From NCBI GenBank assembly GCA_020746875.1, contig JAGTJL010000014.1, positions 930,001 through 994,000 of the forward strand: DNA of 64,000 bases, given 5' to 3'. The DNA is from Rhexocercosporidium sp. MPI-PUGE-AT-0058 (taxonomy: Eukaryota; Ascomycota; Leotiomycetes; Helotiales). Position numbers and translations under genes: made by a program. This document shows, one piece after another, positions 1 through 10,830 of this stretch (the first letter of the stretch is position 1; each line of letters begins with the position of its first letter). The notes below the pieces were generated by a model. The model was not told the DNA's origin. It did not search any database and worked only from the letters and a program-made list of their open reading frames with translations.

Positions 1-2476
1 GCTTTTGGGTACCATTGCCAGTTCAATTGCTAACGTCGCATAGCTGGGAGAGCAGAAATGCGCGGAGTACGTGTGCCCTGCAGAGGACGCTTAACTCTTG
101 CTAACAGACTCCAGGTTGGCTCAACGACACCGACTCGATCGTGTCTGACCCAACTGAGGATGGAGCACATTCATTAGATGCTCTAGATGAGAGTACATTG
201 GTAACGACACCAGCCGCGTTAGAAGTGACGGGACCAGCCCAGTCGCCACTTCGTCCAACCACCTCGCAGATTCTCAATCCATCCCACGAAGTCCGAAACA
301 CTGCCTCTCAATCTGCTGCCTCTCGCCGAGGACCATCCATAATTGGCACGCTTCCTAACGCCAGCGCTGCTGCTCGTCCGTATCTTCCTCCTGCTGGCTT
401 GTCCAGCCCCTTTCCTAGATCGACCAGCAATCCTCAGATGGGCAACCGACGCAGTCGGGTCAATAATGGTACAGGTAGTGGCGAAAGCTCGGCGGATTCA
501 GGTGAGAATGTTGATCCAAGAAGCCGGTGGCAGCCACAGGGTGATACGAACAAGGGTATGTAACCGTATGGCGACCAGAAATACAAGATACTGACGCGTT
601 CTAGGACGTAACCGCGCCGCAACGCAAGCAGGCACCTTACGGGAAAGTGCTCGAGCTAGGACTTTATCGACCCGGCCTCTTGCCAAAGACCTGTGGGCCG
701 AACCTGTAGGTCTCGTAACAACTAAGCGTGCTGCCTATAACGAGTACACTACAAGAACCACACAAGAGCGTGAACAGTACTTGCGTCCACCTCCTGCTGA
801 TGAGAGCTTCCCATCAACTGTGAGTCTCTCGGCCTGAATTACCAAAGAGATAGAGCTGACATGTCGATGCTCGCAGGGCATATACATCTGGCCTTATCGC
901 AAACAAACTCCCATCGACTTGTTTGGCTCTAAGCTTGCTCCATTGGCCGCAGTCCGAAGAGAGTACCAGATATTCATCCAGAGCGTTACCACCCCCGATA
1001 ACATCCAGTACTTGCGTGTAAGCTCAAGAGACTGCAAGGCAGATCTTACGCCAGTCTTCGATGGTATTCGCAGAGCTGTACAAGATGCGAAGGCGAGAAA
1101 GATTTCGGCGAGTCCCACCTTCATCTTTGTCCCACCGACTGCGAAAGCCATGCGAAAGATAGTGCGCCCTGAAGTGTATCAGACATTGTATCCTATGAAA
1201 GCAAAAGACTTTGTGCTGTCTGGTGACTTTCTGCCCCCACAGGAGAGATTGAGTTGGCAATTGGATCGCCCTGGTATGGTTGCAAAGAACCAACAACTAC
1301 TACAGACCACATTGATTGCAGGACTAAAGAATCTCGAGCCACTTAAGGGCTGGATGAGAATGCGAGTTACTTTCGGCCATGTCGAAGTGAAGAAGTTCCA
1401 AACTCCATTCGCCGATGGCCAGTACTCCTTCGAGCAATTCGTCAAGATGGTGGACCACCCACGCCAGGATAGTGTCTTTGAGAAGAAGTGAGTTCATTCC
1501 TCGACTCTAGAAGCCCGCAACGTTCAACTACTAATGGCGTTGCAGGATTGGGGGTTCTGAAACTGCTATCAAGCTGTGTGACAAAATTGTCGGTTGGCCT
1601 GCCAAATTCGTACCAGCTAACGGTCGCACCAAATCACTGAGCGATGTCAAGTTCAAGGATACTGCTATTCTCTTCATCAAGACAAATACCGGTCAGGAGC
1701 TTCGTCTAGAGGCAGAGATTGATCGCCTGTATGAACAGGAGCAGAGCGAGTTCCAGGCTGGCTCTGTGCGGCTCTTTATCAAGGAGAAGACTCATAGGAG
1801 CCTCAATATCACCGTCATTGATGTCGAGAGGTATGTGACAAAAACAGCTAGATTTCTGGAAGTTTGACTGATGCTAATCCTTCCTAGACAACTGGATTGG
1901 CAACTGGAGGTTATCACAGACAGTGAACAATTCGAAGTGCCATCCCCATTGTACGCCCTCATTAAGGAGTCAATCTCGGTCAAATCCAAAGTTCGCAAAG
2001 ATTGTCATGGCTTGGAGTATCCAGAAGTAACACCATCAAAATACAACAAGTCCGACTTCCGCATTGAGACTGTTGTGGTCCGTAGTGTCATTCAGTACAA
2101 GTTCCTTGACTCTGACTTCTTCGTTGAGCTCGCCATCTTTCGAGAATGGGATGGAGCAAACACCACGGGTGAACCAATAATGAAAGCCAGTGTATCTATG
2201 TTCCATCCTGAATGGGACACACATATGGAGTCCATTGAGCACACCACCCGGATTCGCGACTTCGGTCCAGGCTTGGCCAACTTATTCAACTATCAAACAG
2301 AGTGGCTTGTACCCTTCCTCGACGAGATTGCCTTTACTCAAGGTCTCTTGGTCGACGTGGCTAGGGCTCTCAAGGCGGAGGCAGCTCTGAAGATTCAAGT
2401 GGCTGTTGATCGAGCTGTCGCTGCTCCTGTTCGGGCTGCTAAGGAATTAATGGCTCAATATGGTCCTAAGGCTTAA
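1..2476 (+). CDS. Fungal-specific conserved protein (possibly DUF7905 type), 5' end outside window
   Basis: The gene starts left of the window. Exons read as about 44-66, 115-555, 605-819, 877-1487, 1546-1830 and 1888-2476 (stop TAA); all joints keep frame and introns are 48-58 nt with GTACGT, GTATGT or GTGAGT donors and CTAAC-type branch sites. The 44-66 exon is inferred only from splice signals and an open frame. The N-terminal part is Ser/Pro-rich and looks disordered. From about 877 it becomes a folded region of some 460 residues, beginning GIYIWPYRKQTPID and ending in an Ala/Arg-rich helix. I do not recognise a catalytic motif. The folded half resembles a family common in filamentous fungi that I associate tentatively with the label DUF7905; no function is claimed. 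It converges on the prefoldin 5 gene 367 bp away. Confidence is high that it is a gene and low on identity. Confidence 0.8.
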
Positions 2477-2843
2477 CAATGAATCCCACGAAATCAGAGG
2501 TACGTCAATAGCATTCTGCATTCGATTGAAGATTCAGGTTCCTGACAGTGCCATAGCTTGTCCGAAACCGTCCATGAGCATGTTTGAGTTCCCTAACCCC
2601 AAAAGCAGAAAAGGGGAAGAATTTGGCGCTGTCCATCGCATTCTTCGCCTGAGCACTTTTCATTTCCTGCCAACAAAGTTTTTCATCTCGGACCTTAGCT
2701 CGTATGCACGTTCTTGAATGCTCATGATTCGATGCTGAATGTTTGGTGCATTTGGAGAATGCTGAGATCGTTTGGGATTTCTCATCGGATGGGTATTTGA
2801 CCCTTGGTGCGTTCATTGCGTCCTTTGTAGACGCTTGGAATGA
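2477..2843. other. Convergent intergenic spacer
   Basis: A 367-bp gap between the stops of the left-edge gene (+) and prefoldin 5 (-). Short open frames occur on both strands, but none has splice-supported extensions or recognisable protein content. It most likely holds the two 3' UTRs. Confidence 0.6.
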
Positions 2844-3587
2844 TCAAGCCGTAGATGCAGATGCGGAAGGAGCCGGGCTACTGAGCACCTTCTCCCTTAA
2901 AACTAGAATGACCCATCAGTAAAACTCCAGTCCTTTCTGAAATTTGACTTACCATCTTCCACGACTGACAGGTTCTTCGACTTCCCTTGCACTATAGCTT
3001 CCAAGCCCTTCAGATTGCTACCCAACTCCTCAACCTTCGCCTCGTAGAACTTCGTAGCATCCTTCGTGGTCTAGAAGGCGTCAGCAATAAGCCTTCCAGA
3101 CGAGAGTATGCCACGAACCTTCTCAACATAAAACCCAGTACCAACATCCACAATAACATTATCCGGATCCGCCAAAGTTCCTGGAACGTAGAGCGAAGTT
3201 GTCAAAGGTACCAGGATTGGCTTGCCTGTTTTATAAAATCAGCCACATCCCTTTTCCATATTCTGCAGCGTATAATATGGAGGGGCGAGTACCATCAAGC
3301 TTTGGGTTTACACCACCAGCAATCGAGCGGATGCATTCCCGGAATTTGGCCTGGGCGGCGCGGAGCTGCGAGTGTGAGTTTGTGAGGTGCTCGATTTCGT
3401 CGTCGAGTTGCTTTTTGACCGAGCTGAGTTGTTGGGTTGAGAGGCTTGCGAGGTCAACTGGTTGGGTCTCTGGTTAGCTCTTGAGTCTTTTTGTTGTACT
3501 CCTTTCTTCTCATTCTGAGATCTGCAGAATGCTTTAGATTGTATTAGATTGGATTGGCCGACCTTGTTGTCCCTTTGGAGAAGACAT
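2844..3587 (-). CDS. GIM5: Prefoldin subunit 5
   Basis: Alpha-type subunit of the hexameric cytosolic prefoldin chaperone, which delivers unfolded actin and tubulin to the CCT chaperonin. Exons in transcript order are 3587-3563, 3457-3314, 3225-3119, 3070-2953 and 2902-2844, giving 150 residues, the usual family size. The protein starts [19 protein letters not shown]. An N-terminal coiled coil is followed by the family core [17 protein letters not shown] and [11 protein letters not shown], the beta-hairpin region, and then the C-terminal helix. The second intron can use a GTGTAA donor at 3313 or a GTGGTG donor 3 nt upstream, adding or removing one Gly next to the KPILVPL motif without breaking frame. 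The first donor is the unusual GTCGGC. The gene is divergent from ORC1, with 644 bp between the start codons. Confidence 0.95.
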
Positions 3588-4231
3588 CTCTGTGCTGCAC
3601 TGTGCTGTGCTATGATTGTCTTGGGTTGGTGGTGAAGGTTCAAGGAGTTTAGCTGCTGAAGATGAGGTGGGCTTCGAATCTAATCGGCTGGTGGGCTTTG
3701 CCGAGATCACGAGGAGATACGCAGGGGTGGGGTCTCTTTGTTTACATTCACAATTCTGTCGTCAAGACCTGACTGTAACATGGAACTGATCATTGATTGG
3801 CGTATGGTCTTATGAACTTTGTATTGCCTTGCATTCATTGATAAAGATCCATCTGCACTCAAGTCGCTGCAAATATAGGGTGAAATCAAAGAACTTGCTG
3901 CTACTTCCCTCCTTCTATTAGGCCGGGCAGAGATTCTAGGAATATGATTTTCCTGATCTTATCTCTGCTAAAGAAGAAGAAGAAGAAGAAGAAATTCCTA
4001 ATTACAAAGTTCACTTGTTAGTGCTTGTAGAAATTAACCTGGTAGTCATCAATTTAATAATGATTGTTGATGGATTTCTCAAGCGAACCCCTGAAACTCG
4101 ATTGCCGCCCAACACGAAAAGTCGCGGGTCGCGTCGCCTGCAAAAGTCACTAATGCAAGCACTTTATCAACGTCGAGATCCTTCACCATCAGCGCAAAGT
4201 CAGCGCACCAGCGCCACGGCATCAGTACGAA
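3588..4231. promoter_or_regulatory. Divergent promoter region of prefoldin 5 and ORC1, with a GAA microsatellite
   Basis: A 644-bp spacer between two divergent start codons, so it should carry both promoters and 5' UTRs. The only clear internal feature is an AAG/GAA trinucleotide run at about 3971-3993. No specific transcription-factor site is asserted. Confidence 0.6.
3971..3993 (+). repeat. (GAA)n microsatellite
   Basis: About seven to eight AAG units in a row followed by AAATTCC. A simple-sequence repeat in the divergent promoter region; no function is inferred. Confidence 0.9.
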
Positions 4232-6718
4232 ATGGGACCCGGATCGATTACCTTGACGCCACGTCAGAAGCGCGCGGACAAAGCAGAGCGCGCGCGGAAA
4301 CTGCTTGCAGGCGCGACGCTGAGGAGAGAGGACTCGGACGACGAGCTGGGCACCGATGAGCACCCCTGGGAATGGATCTATGAGAAGAATGGGAAGAAGC
4401 CGCAAGATGACGACGATGAGGATGAGTCTGCGGATGAGGAGAAAGCTGCGATGATGCCGAGGAGGAGGAAGGCTCGTAATTCTGTGCGATCGCAAGGCGC
4501 AATTATAGGGGCTAGGATGGGGACATTCAAGTGCAGGATTGGGGATACAGTTTTGTTGAAGGCGGAGGGACAGAATCAGTCTTGGGTAGGGATCATACAT
4601 CAATTCTTGGAAGATGAAGATGGAGACAAGTCTGCGAATTTCCTGTGTAGGTCTGAGTCTGGATGTATGTTACGGGTCCTAGCTAATACACTCAGGGTTT
4701 GCCAACGAGAAAGAAATTCGACCACAGCTGAAGGAGAAGAAGAGATCTGATTTTCTAAGTGTAAGAGAACACTGTTATGTCGAGGGATACGAGCTAATGT
4801 AAATAGAATGAGCTGTACCTCACGCCGGATACCGATATCAACCCCCTTGAATCCATCAACGGCACCGCGTATGTGATGTCCGAGAAAGCCTTCAACAAGA
4901 AATACCCAACTGGCAAAATCCCCAAGCATTCTCGAGAACTTGGCAAGACGTTCATTTGTCGGAGAGGCTGCGATACTCGGACCGCCAAATACACCGACGA
5001 ATTCATATGGGAGGATATTCAGCACAGTAACGAAGACCAGGTGAACGACTTATTAGTACGAATAGAATCAGAGACCAAGTCAACAAAGAAGAGGAAGTAT
5101 CAGAAGCGTACGAGGAGAGATGATGACTTCAAGGGAGGCTTTGTCGACGAGGATGAGTTGGAGACGCACACACCAAGGAAGAAGCAGAAATTTTCTACGG
5201 TATCCACACCGAAGAAGCCTCGTACTCCGTCGAAATTGTTAACGCCAAGTCACAAAAGGTACGCTTCCCGTATCTGATACATGTAACCTTGCTGACAGAC
5301 TGTAGGGTTGTCATCAAGAAGCCTCTCGAGTTTACACCTCTTGGTACTCGAATGCTTGACCCAGAACACGTTGAATCTTCCCCTTTCCAAACAGCGCGCT
5401 CCAGATTACATGTCTCATCAGTTCCCACCAGTTTGCCTTGCCGAGAAGATGAATTTGCCTCGGTGTATTCGCATCTCGAAGCTGCTATTGTCGAGGGTAC
5501 GGGAGCCTGTATCTACATCTCAGGAACCCCAGGAACTGGCAAGACAGCAACTGTTCGAGAAGTCGTGGCCCAGCTCAATGCATCGGTTATGGCCGACGAG
5601 CTGGACGATTTCATATTCGTTGAGATTAACGGTATGAAGGTCACGGATCCACATCAGTCATACTCTCTGCTATGGGAGGCTTTGAAAGGAGAACGTGTAA
5701 GTCCTACGCATGCTCTGGATCTCCTGGAGAGAGAATTTAACCATCCGAGTCCCCGGAGAGTACCTTGTGTGGTATTGATGGATGAGCTGGATCAACTCGT
5801 CACTAAGAACCAAAGCGTCATGTACAATTTCTTTAATTGGCCAGGTCTGCGACATAGTAGGCTGATTGTGCTTGCTGTTGCAAACACTATGGATTTGCCA
5901 GAGCGTACATTAAGTAACAAGATCAGCAGTCGACTTGGTAAGAACACCTCCTACTCCACGCAAACTACCAAAACTGATGGTTTCCAGGTCTAACGAGAAT
6001 CACCTTCCCCGGCTACACCCATGAACAGCTCATGAAAATCATCCAATCCCGCCTCGAAGGCGTCCCAGGCGATATCGTCGAGTCGGACGCCGTTCAATTC
6101 GCCAGCCGAAAAGTAGCAGCCGTGAGCGGCGACGCCCGTCGAGCCCTCGACATCTGCCGCCGAGCAGTCGAGCTCGCAGAATCAGATGTGCTATCCCAGC
6201 CAGCGCCCAACACACCCAGCAAAAGCGGTAGAAACGAGAAGATCTCGCGAGGCTTCGGGAAGGTCACCATAGCGACTGTGAAGAGAGCGATTAATGAAGC
6301 GACGACGAGTCCGCTGCAGCAGTATCTGAGGGGCTTGCCATTGGCGGCTAAGGTTCTACTTGCGGCTTTATTGGCTAAGACGAGGAGGACGGGGATTGCT
6401 GAGAGCATTTTGGGAGAGGTTATGGACGAGGCAAAGAGGATGGCGAAGATGGATACAGGAAGTCAGATGATTGAGTTTCTGCTCAGGGATAATCATGTTT
6501 TGAGTAAAGGGATGGGTATGCAGGTATCCAGACAACCTCACAAAACGCCGCGGTTACTGGCTATGGGTTCTTCGGCCGTCGATCTCATGGAAGCTGGGAT
6601 CATCGGCTTGGAAGCTAGGAGGGCAGATCGCACGGGCAAAATTCGATTGAGCATTGGCGAGGAAGATGTCAAGCAAGCTTTCAAAGATGATCCAGAAGTC
6701 AAGAATCTTGGATTTTGA
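4232..6718 (+). CDS. ORC1: Origin recognition complex subunit 1 (BAH plus AAA+ ATPase)
   Basis: Largest ORC subunit; it binds replication origins and supplies ORC's ATPase for MCM loading and, through its BAH domain, contacts nucleosomes. Exons 4232-4646, 4696-4760, 4807-5258, 5306-5937 and 5988-6718 give 764 residues. The first intron splits the Trp codon of ANFLWFANEKEI, a conserved BAH stretch, which fixes the splice sites. Order: basic N-terminus, acidic linker, BAH domain (roughly 100-250), basic linker with HTPRKKQK, AAA+ domain with Walker A GTPGTGKT at about 384-391 and Walker B VVLMDELDQL near 466, then lid and winged-helix domain to the end. Length is shorter than yeast Orc1 (914) but normal for filamentous fungi. 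The start MGPGSITLTPRQKR is the first good ATG. It converges on PRP46 with a 131-bp gap. Confidence 0.97.
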
Positions 6719-6849
6719 TCAAGACTCTGGATGAGAAGTAGATAGGTATACCATACAAATTGTCATTCCTGAAATGGATGACTGACCCCATATCCTCAGA
6801 CGCCGTTCGCCATGCAATGCGTCCTAAATCCACTCTTGAAATCTTTACA

Positions 6850-8347
6850 CTAAAACTTTTGTCTGCCTAATGTTGGCTTCCACTCTAGAGGGTGGGTCTC
6901 TGGTGTTGCTGCTTCGTCTTGCTTCCATACTTTGACTGTAGAGCTGTTAGCAAGTGGAAAAAAATCTGTGGTACGTAAAGAGAAAACCTACTGGTCTTGT
7001 CTGCTTCTCCACAAATCAATCGGAGGCCGGTCTTATCGAACGTAGAACTCATGAGACCTGCTTCAGCGTCTAGTGAACCAGGTTGAGCAGTAGTGTCTAA
7101 GGCTTGGAATCTGTGACCTGTCTTCCAGTCCCAGAAACTCATTGATCCATTATCGCCTGTTTTTCGTTAGCTGAGTTTCCACGTGCATTCGAAAGGATGT
7201 ACATACCACCTGAGAATAGAACATTGTCCTCGTTGACAGACATGGTATTAATAATGGAGTTCTGCCCTTCAAAATTCTGCATAAATGCACCCTCGGGACA
7301 CTTCCATTGCTTGATACTTCCCGTGCTTCCAGTTGCGAAGGTAAATTCCTTCGGATGTACAGCCAAAGCTCGAACACCCTTCTTGTGATGTGTCAGAACT
7401 CCCATCGTCTTACCTGCCGCAAGATCCCACAGGCGTACAGTCGAATCGAGGGATGCTGTGATGACTTGCGGATCTGCTTCTTGACACTTAAGCTCCGAAA
7501 CCGTGCCCTTGTGTCCAGCCAAAACGTGGATATTGCTTCTCGTCCGCATATCCCAAACTCGAGCCACACCATCCCGCCCACCAGTAACCAACACATCTAG
7601 AGTAGGGTGAAGTGCCAAAGTATACACTCCACTCAGATGACCATGATAATGTCTGATGACCTTATTCGTCTCCAAATCCCAGCACTTCACCATCTTATCT
7701 TCACCACAGGAGAAAAGGTACGGATGTCGAGGCGATACCGCAAGACCCCTCACAGTCGAGATATGTCCCGTCAACGTAAGCTTCAGGTTTCCCGTCGCTA
7801 GATCCCAGATCTTGATAGTTCGGTCCCCAGCTCCGCTTGCAAACCACTTATTCTCAGGCTCAACTGCCAATGCGCGAACCCAACCCAAATGTCCAGAGAT
7901 AACCCGCATCAACTTCCATGGCGCATGCCATTCCGGCTTCTGCTGAACGATATTCTGCTTCCGGACCATGCTCGATCCAGGGAGGTCCTTCTGCGGTAAT
8001 GGCCTATGGATCAAACTCGTAGAAGATCCAGCTTGTGGAGTGGTAGTTGAGGGTTTGGCCTTTCCGGTCCGTACAAGAGCTGTCGAGGATCCATTCTGCG
8101 GCGCTTTCGATTTCGATTTCGGTTCTGGGATAGGCGCTGGTACTATTGAGGCGTATTCGGAGAGCACTCTAGCTGCGAGGGCGTTCTTGCTTGCTCCGCC
8201 GTCGAAATCGTCATTCAATGCGCCGGCCTCGAATTGAGCTCTTGATCGTTTTCTGTTTTCGATGAGAAGCGTTTCAAGGGATGGTGGTTCGTAGTTTTCG
8301 TCGCGAGATGGCGCCAACGTGGCAGGTTTGGACGCGGTGGTTGCCAT
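6850..8347 (-). CDS. PRP46: Pre-mRNA splicing WD40 protein Prp46/PLRG1
   Basis: Core member of the Prp19/NTC complex; its beta-propeller sits in the catalytically activated spliceosome. Exons 8347-7207, 7156-6992 and 6935-6850 give 463 residues. A low-complexity N-terminal third (about 1-140) precedes the family hallmark [20 protein letters not shown] at about 146-165. Seven WD repeats follow, with GH dipeptides and WD endings such as IKIWDL, VKCWDL, ARVWDM and VRLWDL; the last blade is spread over the two short 3' exons (SFWDWKTG and [18 protein letters not shown]). The second intron has a GTAGGT donor. The gene is divergent from NAS6 over a 605-bp spacer. Confidence 0.96.
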
Positions 8348-8952
8348 AATTGAGGAATCGAGGGAGATGAAGATGGCTTGTTGAAGTTGTCCTGCGAGGC
8401 TGGTTGGCGATTTTTTGGTCGCGCCTCGCGAAGCTAGCGTATCTAGCGAGCCCCTGTTTATCTACACTACCCTACCCGACTTGAACACCATCAGAAAGGA
8501 TGCTGAATCTTTTAAATACAAGACAATGTCAGATAATCTGTTTGTGAAAATTGCCTGTAAGTCGGAAACTTCTGATCGCAGAGTGTGTACGTGTTCTTTC
8601 TCATTTCCGTTAGTTACTATCAGTTTCTGATTTTATATGACCCAGCGGTATATTTCAAATCAAATTTACATTCCCATTTTACTTCACCTCAAACTACATA
8701 ATTGTCTCATATTGCTCTCATGACTGACGAGATCATTCTTCCTCCATATTGTACATTTTGACTACTGATCAATATTCCACTTCACTTAACGTCCATTTTC
8801 TCCACCACCCCGCCTCCCTTGCCTCAGGCCCGAAAATCAGGCTACCTAGCCGAAGACGACGCCTTCCAAATCAACACAAAAAACAACACATTCCAAACTC
8901 ACTTTGACCCTTAAAAAAACATCCATCTCATTCCCATCCAAAGAACGAGGCC
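8348..8952. promoter_or_regulatory. Divergent promoter region of PRP46 and NAS6
   Basis: A 605-bp spacer between two divergent start codons. AT-rich in its middle (about 8500-8780), C-rich close to the NAS6 start. No conserved gene content is visible in it, and no specific binding site is claimed. Confidence 0.5.
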
Positions 8953-10253
8953 ATGTCCCAACCAGAAGAACCCTCCAAATTCGCCATCCACGAAGCAGCT
9001 CGAGATGGCAGAAGTAAGCTCTTCGACCCCTCCTCACTACCCCGCCACGTGCAAACACTCCAACTGACTTCCTCACAGCTCAAGTCGTGGAATCGCTGTT
9101 AGCTGTAAGATTAGCTTCTGCATTCCAGATATTTCGAACTCTCACATGAGATGAAATGGAGATCCTGTGCTGAAACAGGATTCTGTGATAGGCCAACCCC
9201 AAGCTAGCCCAACGAGTTGATGATGATGGCCGTTTGCCGCTGCACTGGGCCGTTTCATATAACCATCTTGATATTGCGAAATTGTTGGCTGCGACAAAAG
9301 ACTTTGATGCTGATGTTCAGGTATGAATAATTGTCTTTGTTTCGTGTTATGGGTTTGGAAGAGGAAGGTGGCGAAGCTCTTCGGACTATGAGCTGGATAT
9401 GGAGGAGCGGAGAAGTCACACGAGGCTGATAGTGTATTTCGATACGAATAGGATGGATCAGGATGGACACCGTTGATGATAGCCGTCAGCTTGAAAGATG
9501 GTGAAGAGCTCGTTGACCTACTTTTGAGGAAAGATGCCGACGTCAACGCAAAAAGTAAGTTCTACATCCCTCTATCTCATCCTATTCACTTTTCAAAGAA
9601 TCAGTACTAACAAACCCTCAGATTTCACCGGCCAAGTACATCCCTTCCCACCTCCCCTCTAACCCTTCCCAACTCGCCACTCATTCCTAACATCCGCCGC
9701 AGACAGCGCTCCACTTCGTCTCCTCGAAGAAAAACATCGACCTCGCGCGACGGCTCCTTGACCACAAACCACCAGCCTCAGCACGCGTCAAAGACAAGCG
9801 AGGGCAATATGCCATCCACCGCGCTGCAGCCGTGGGCTCAGTCCCTATCGTCGAGTTGCTGATCAAGAACAAGAGTCCGTTGAATGCGAGCGATGTTGCG
9901 GGACAGACACCGTTGCATCATGCTGTTGCTGAGGGGCATGGTATGTCTTTCTATCTTCTACTTCTATTCTCGTTTCTACTCTTATATACTTCAACTCTCA
10001 TTCAAAAAACCATAGCTCTCCCCATGATTTACACCGGATGGATACCTCATACCTCCTTCACTCTAGTCAAAATCATCTCAAAACACAATGACTAATTAAA
10101 CACACAGGCGATACAGCAGTAGCCCTCCTCAAAGCCGGCGCCGACACAGAGAAGAAAGACAACGATGGCTTCCTGGCTCTAGATCTAGCGCCGGACTCGC
10201 AGGTGAAGAAGTATATCCTGAAAGCGGCTGAGATGGAGGGTATTGAGATCTAG
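8953..10253 (+). CDS. NAS6: 26S proteasome assembly chaperone Nas6 (gankyrin/PSMD10), ankyrin repeats
   Basis: Ankyrin-repeat chaperone that binds the Rpt3 ATPase C-terminal domain during assembly of the 19S base. Seven exons: 8953-9013, 9079-9104, 9192-9320, 9452-9554, 9622-9635, 9703-9940 and 10108-10253, giving 238 residues (yeast 228, human 226). Exons 2 and 5 are only 26 and 14 nt; both are needed to keep the ankyrin register. Repeats carry typical consensus pieces: DGRLPLHWAVSYNHLDIAKL, GWTPLMIAVSLKDGEELVDL, TALHFVSSKKNIDLARRL, GQYAIHRAAAVGSVPIVELL, GQTPLHHAVAEGH, then DTAVALLKAGADTEKKDNDG. The start MSQPEEPSKFAIHEAARDG matches the family N-terminus. The 3' end converges on SGM1. Confidence 0.94.
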
Positions 10254-10830
10254 TCTGCTTTTCACTCTCTGTTTCTCTATTATGCATGTTGGAACTCTGG
10301 CTTGAGCTCTAGTTCGCATTGTGGGAGCACAGCAAACCGCAAGATGCAAGATGCAAGGCACTAGAGATGGAATGGAATAGCATGAAGCTTTGTATCAATC
10401 TACCTATTGTACTCTTACTCTAAAAAACCGAGAAACACACAGCAACCACCATCACCAGACTGCACCAGTATCTCCCTCTTCTCCGAACATCCGTAGCCTG
10501 TAATCTTACATGGTGAGCGTAAAAGATGCTGCAAGTACAAAGTCAAGTGCAAATCGCAAACCATGAAATTGAAAGCCATGGCAAAGAAGGAAAAAGCGCC
10601 GAGAGATGATGAAGTGCTAAAAATAAACACGACCAATTTCAAAGTTCCCTAATTTTCTGTGAAAGTAAAACGCCAATGCATCCGTTCATATCGTGTCAAG
10701 CGTAAGTAGTGTCTAAAGCAAAAGTCTTCTAGAGAAATTCCTCCAATCCTGTGCCCTCTAGTTTCGAAAACGTACCTTCGGTACTACTTCTCGTTCGTGA
10801 GCATCTCCAAGCTTCACTGGCATCTGTGCA
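10254..10830. other. Convergent intergenic spacer
   Basis: 577 bp between the stop codons of NAS6 (+) and SGM1 (-). It should contain both 3' UTRs. No gene, repeat or RNA is recognisable. Confidence 0.6.
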
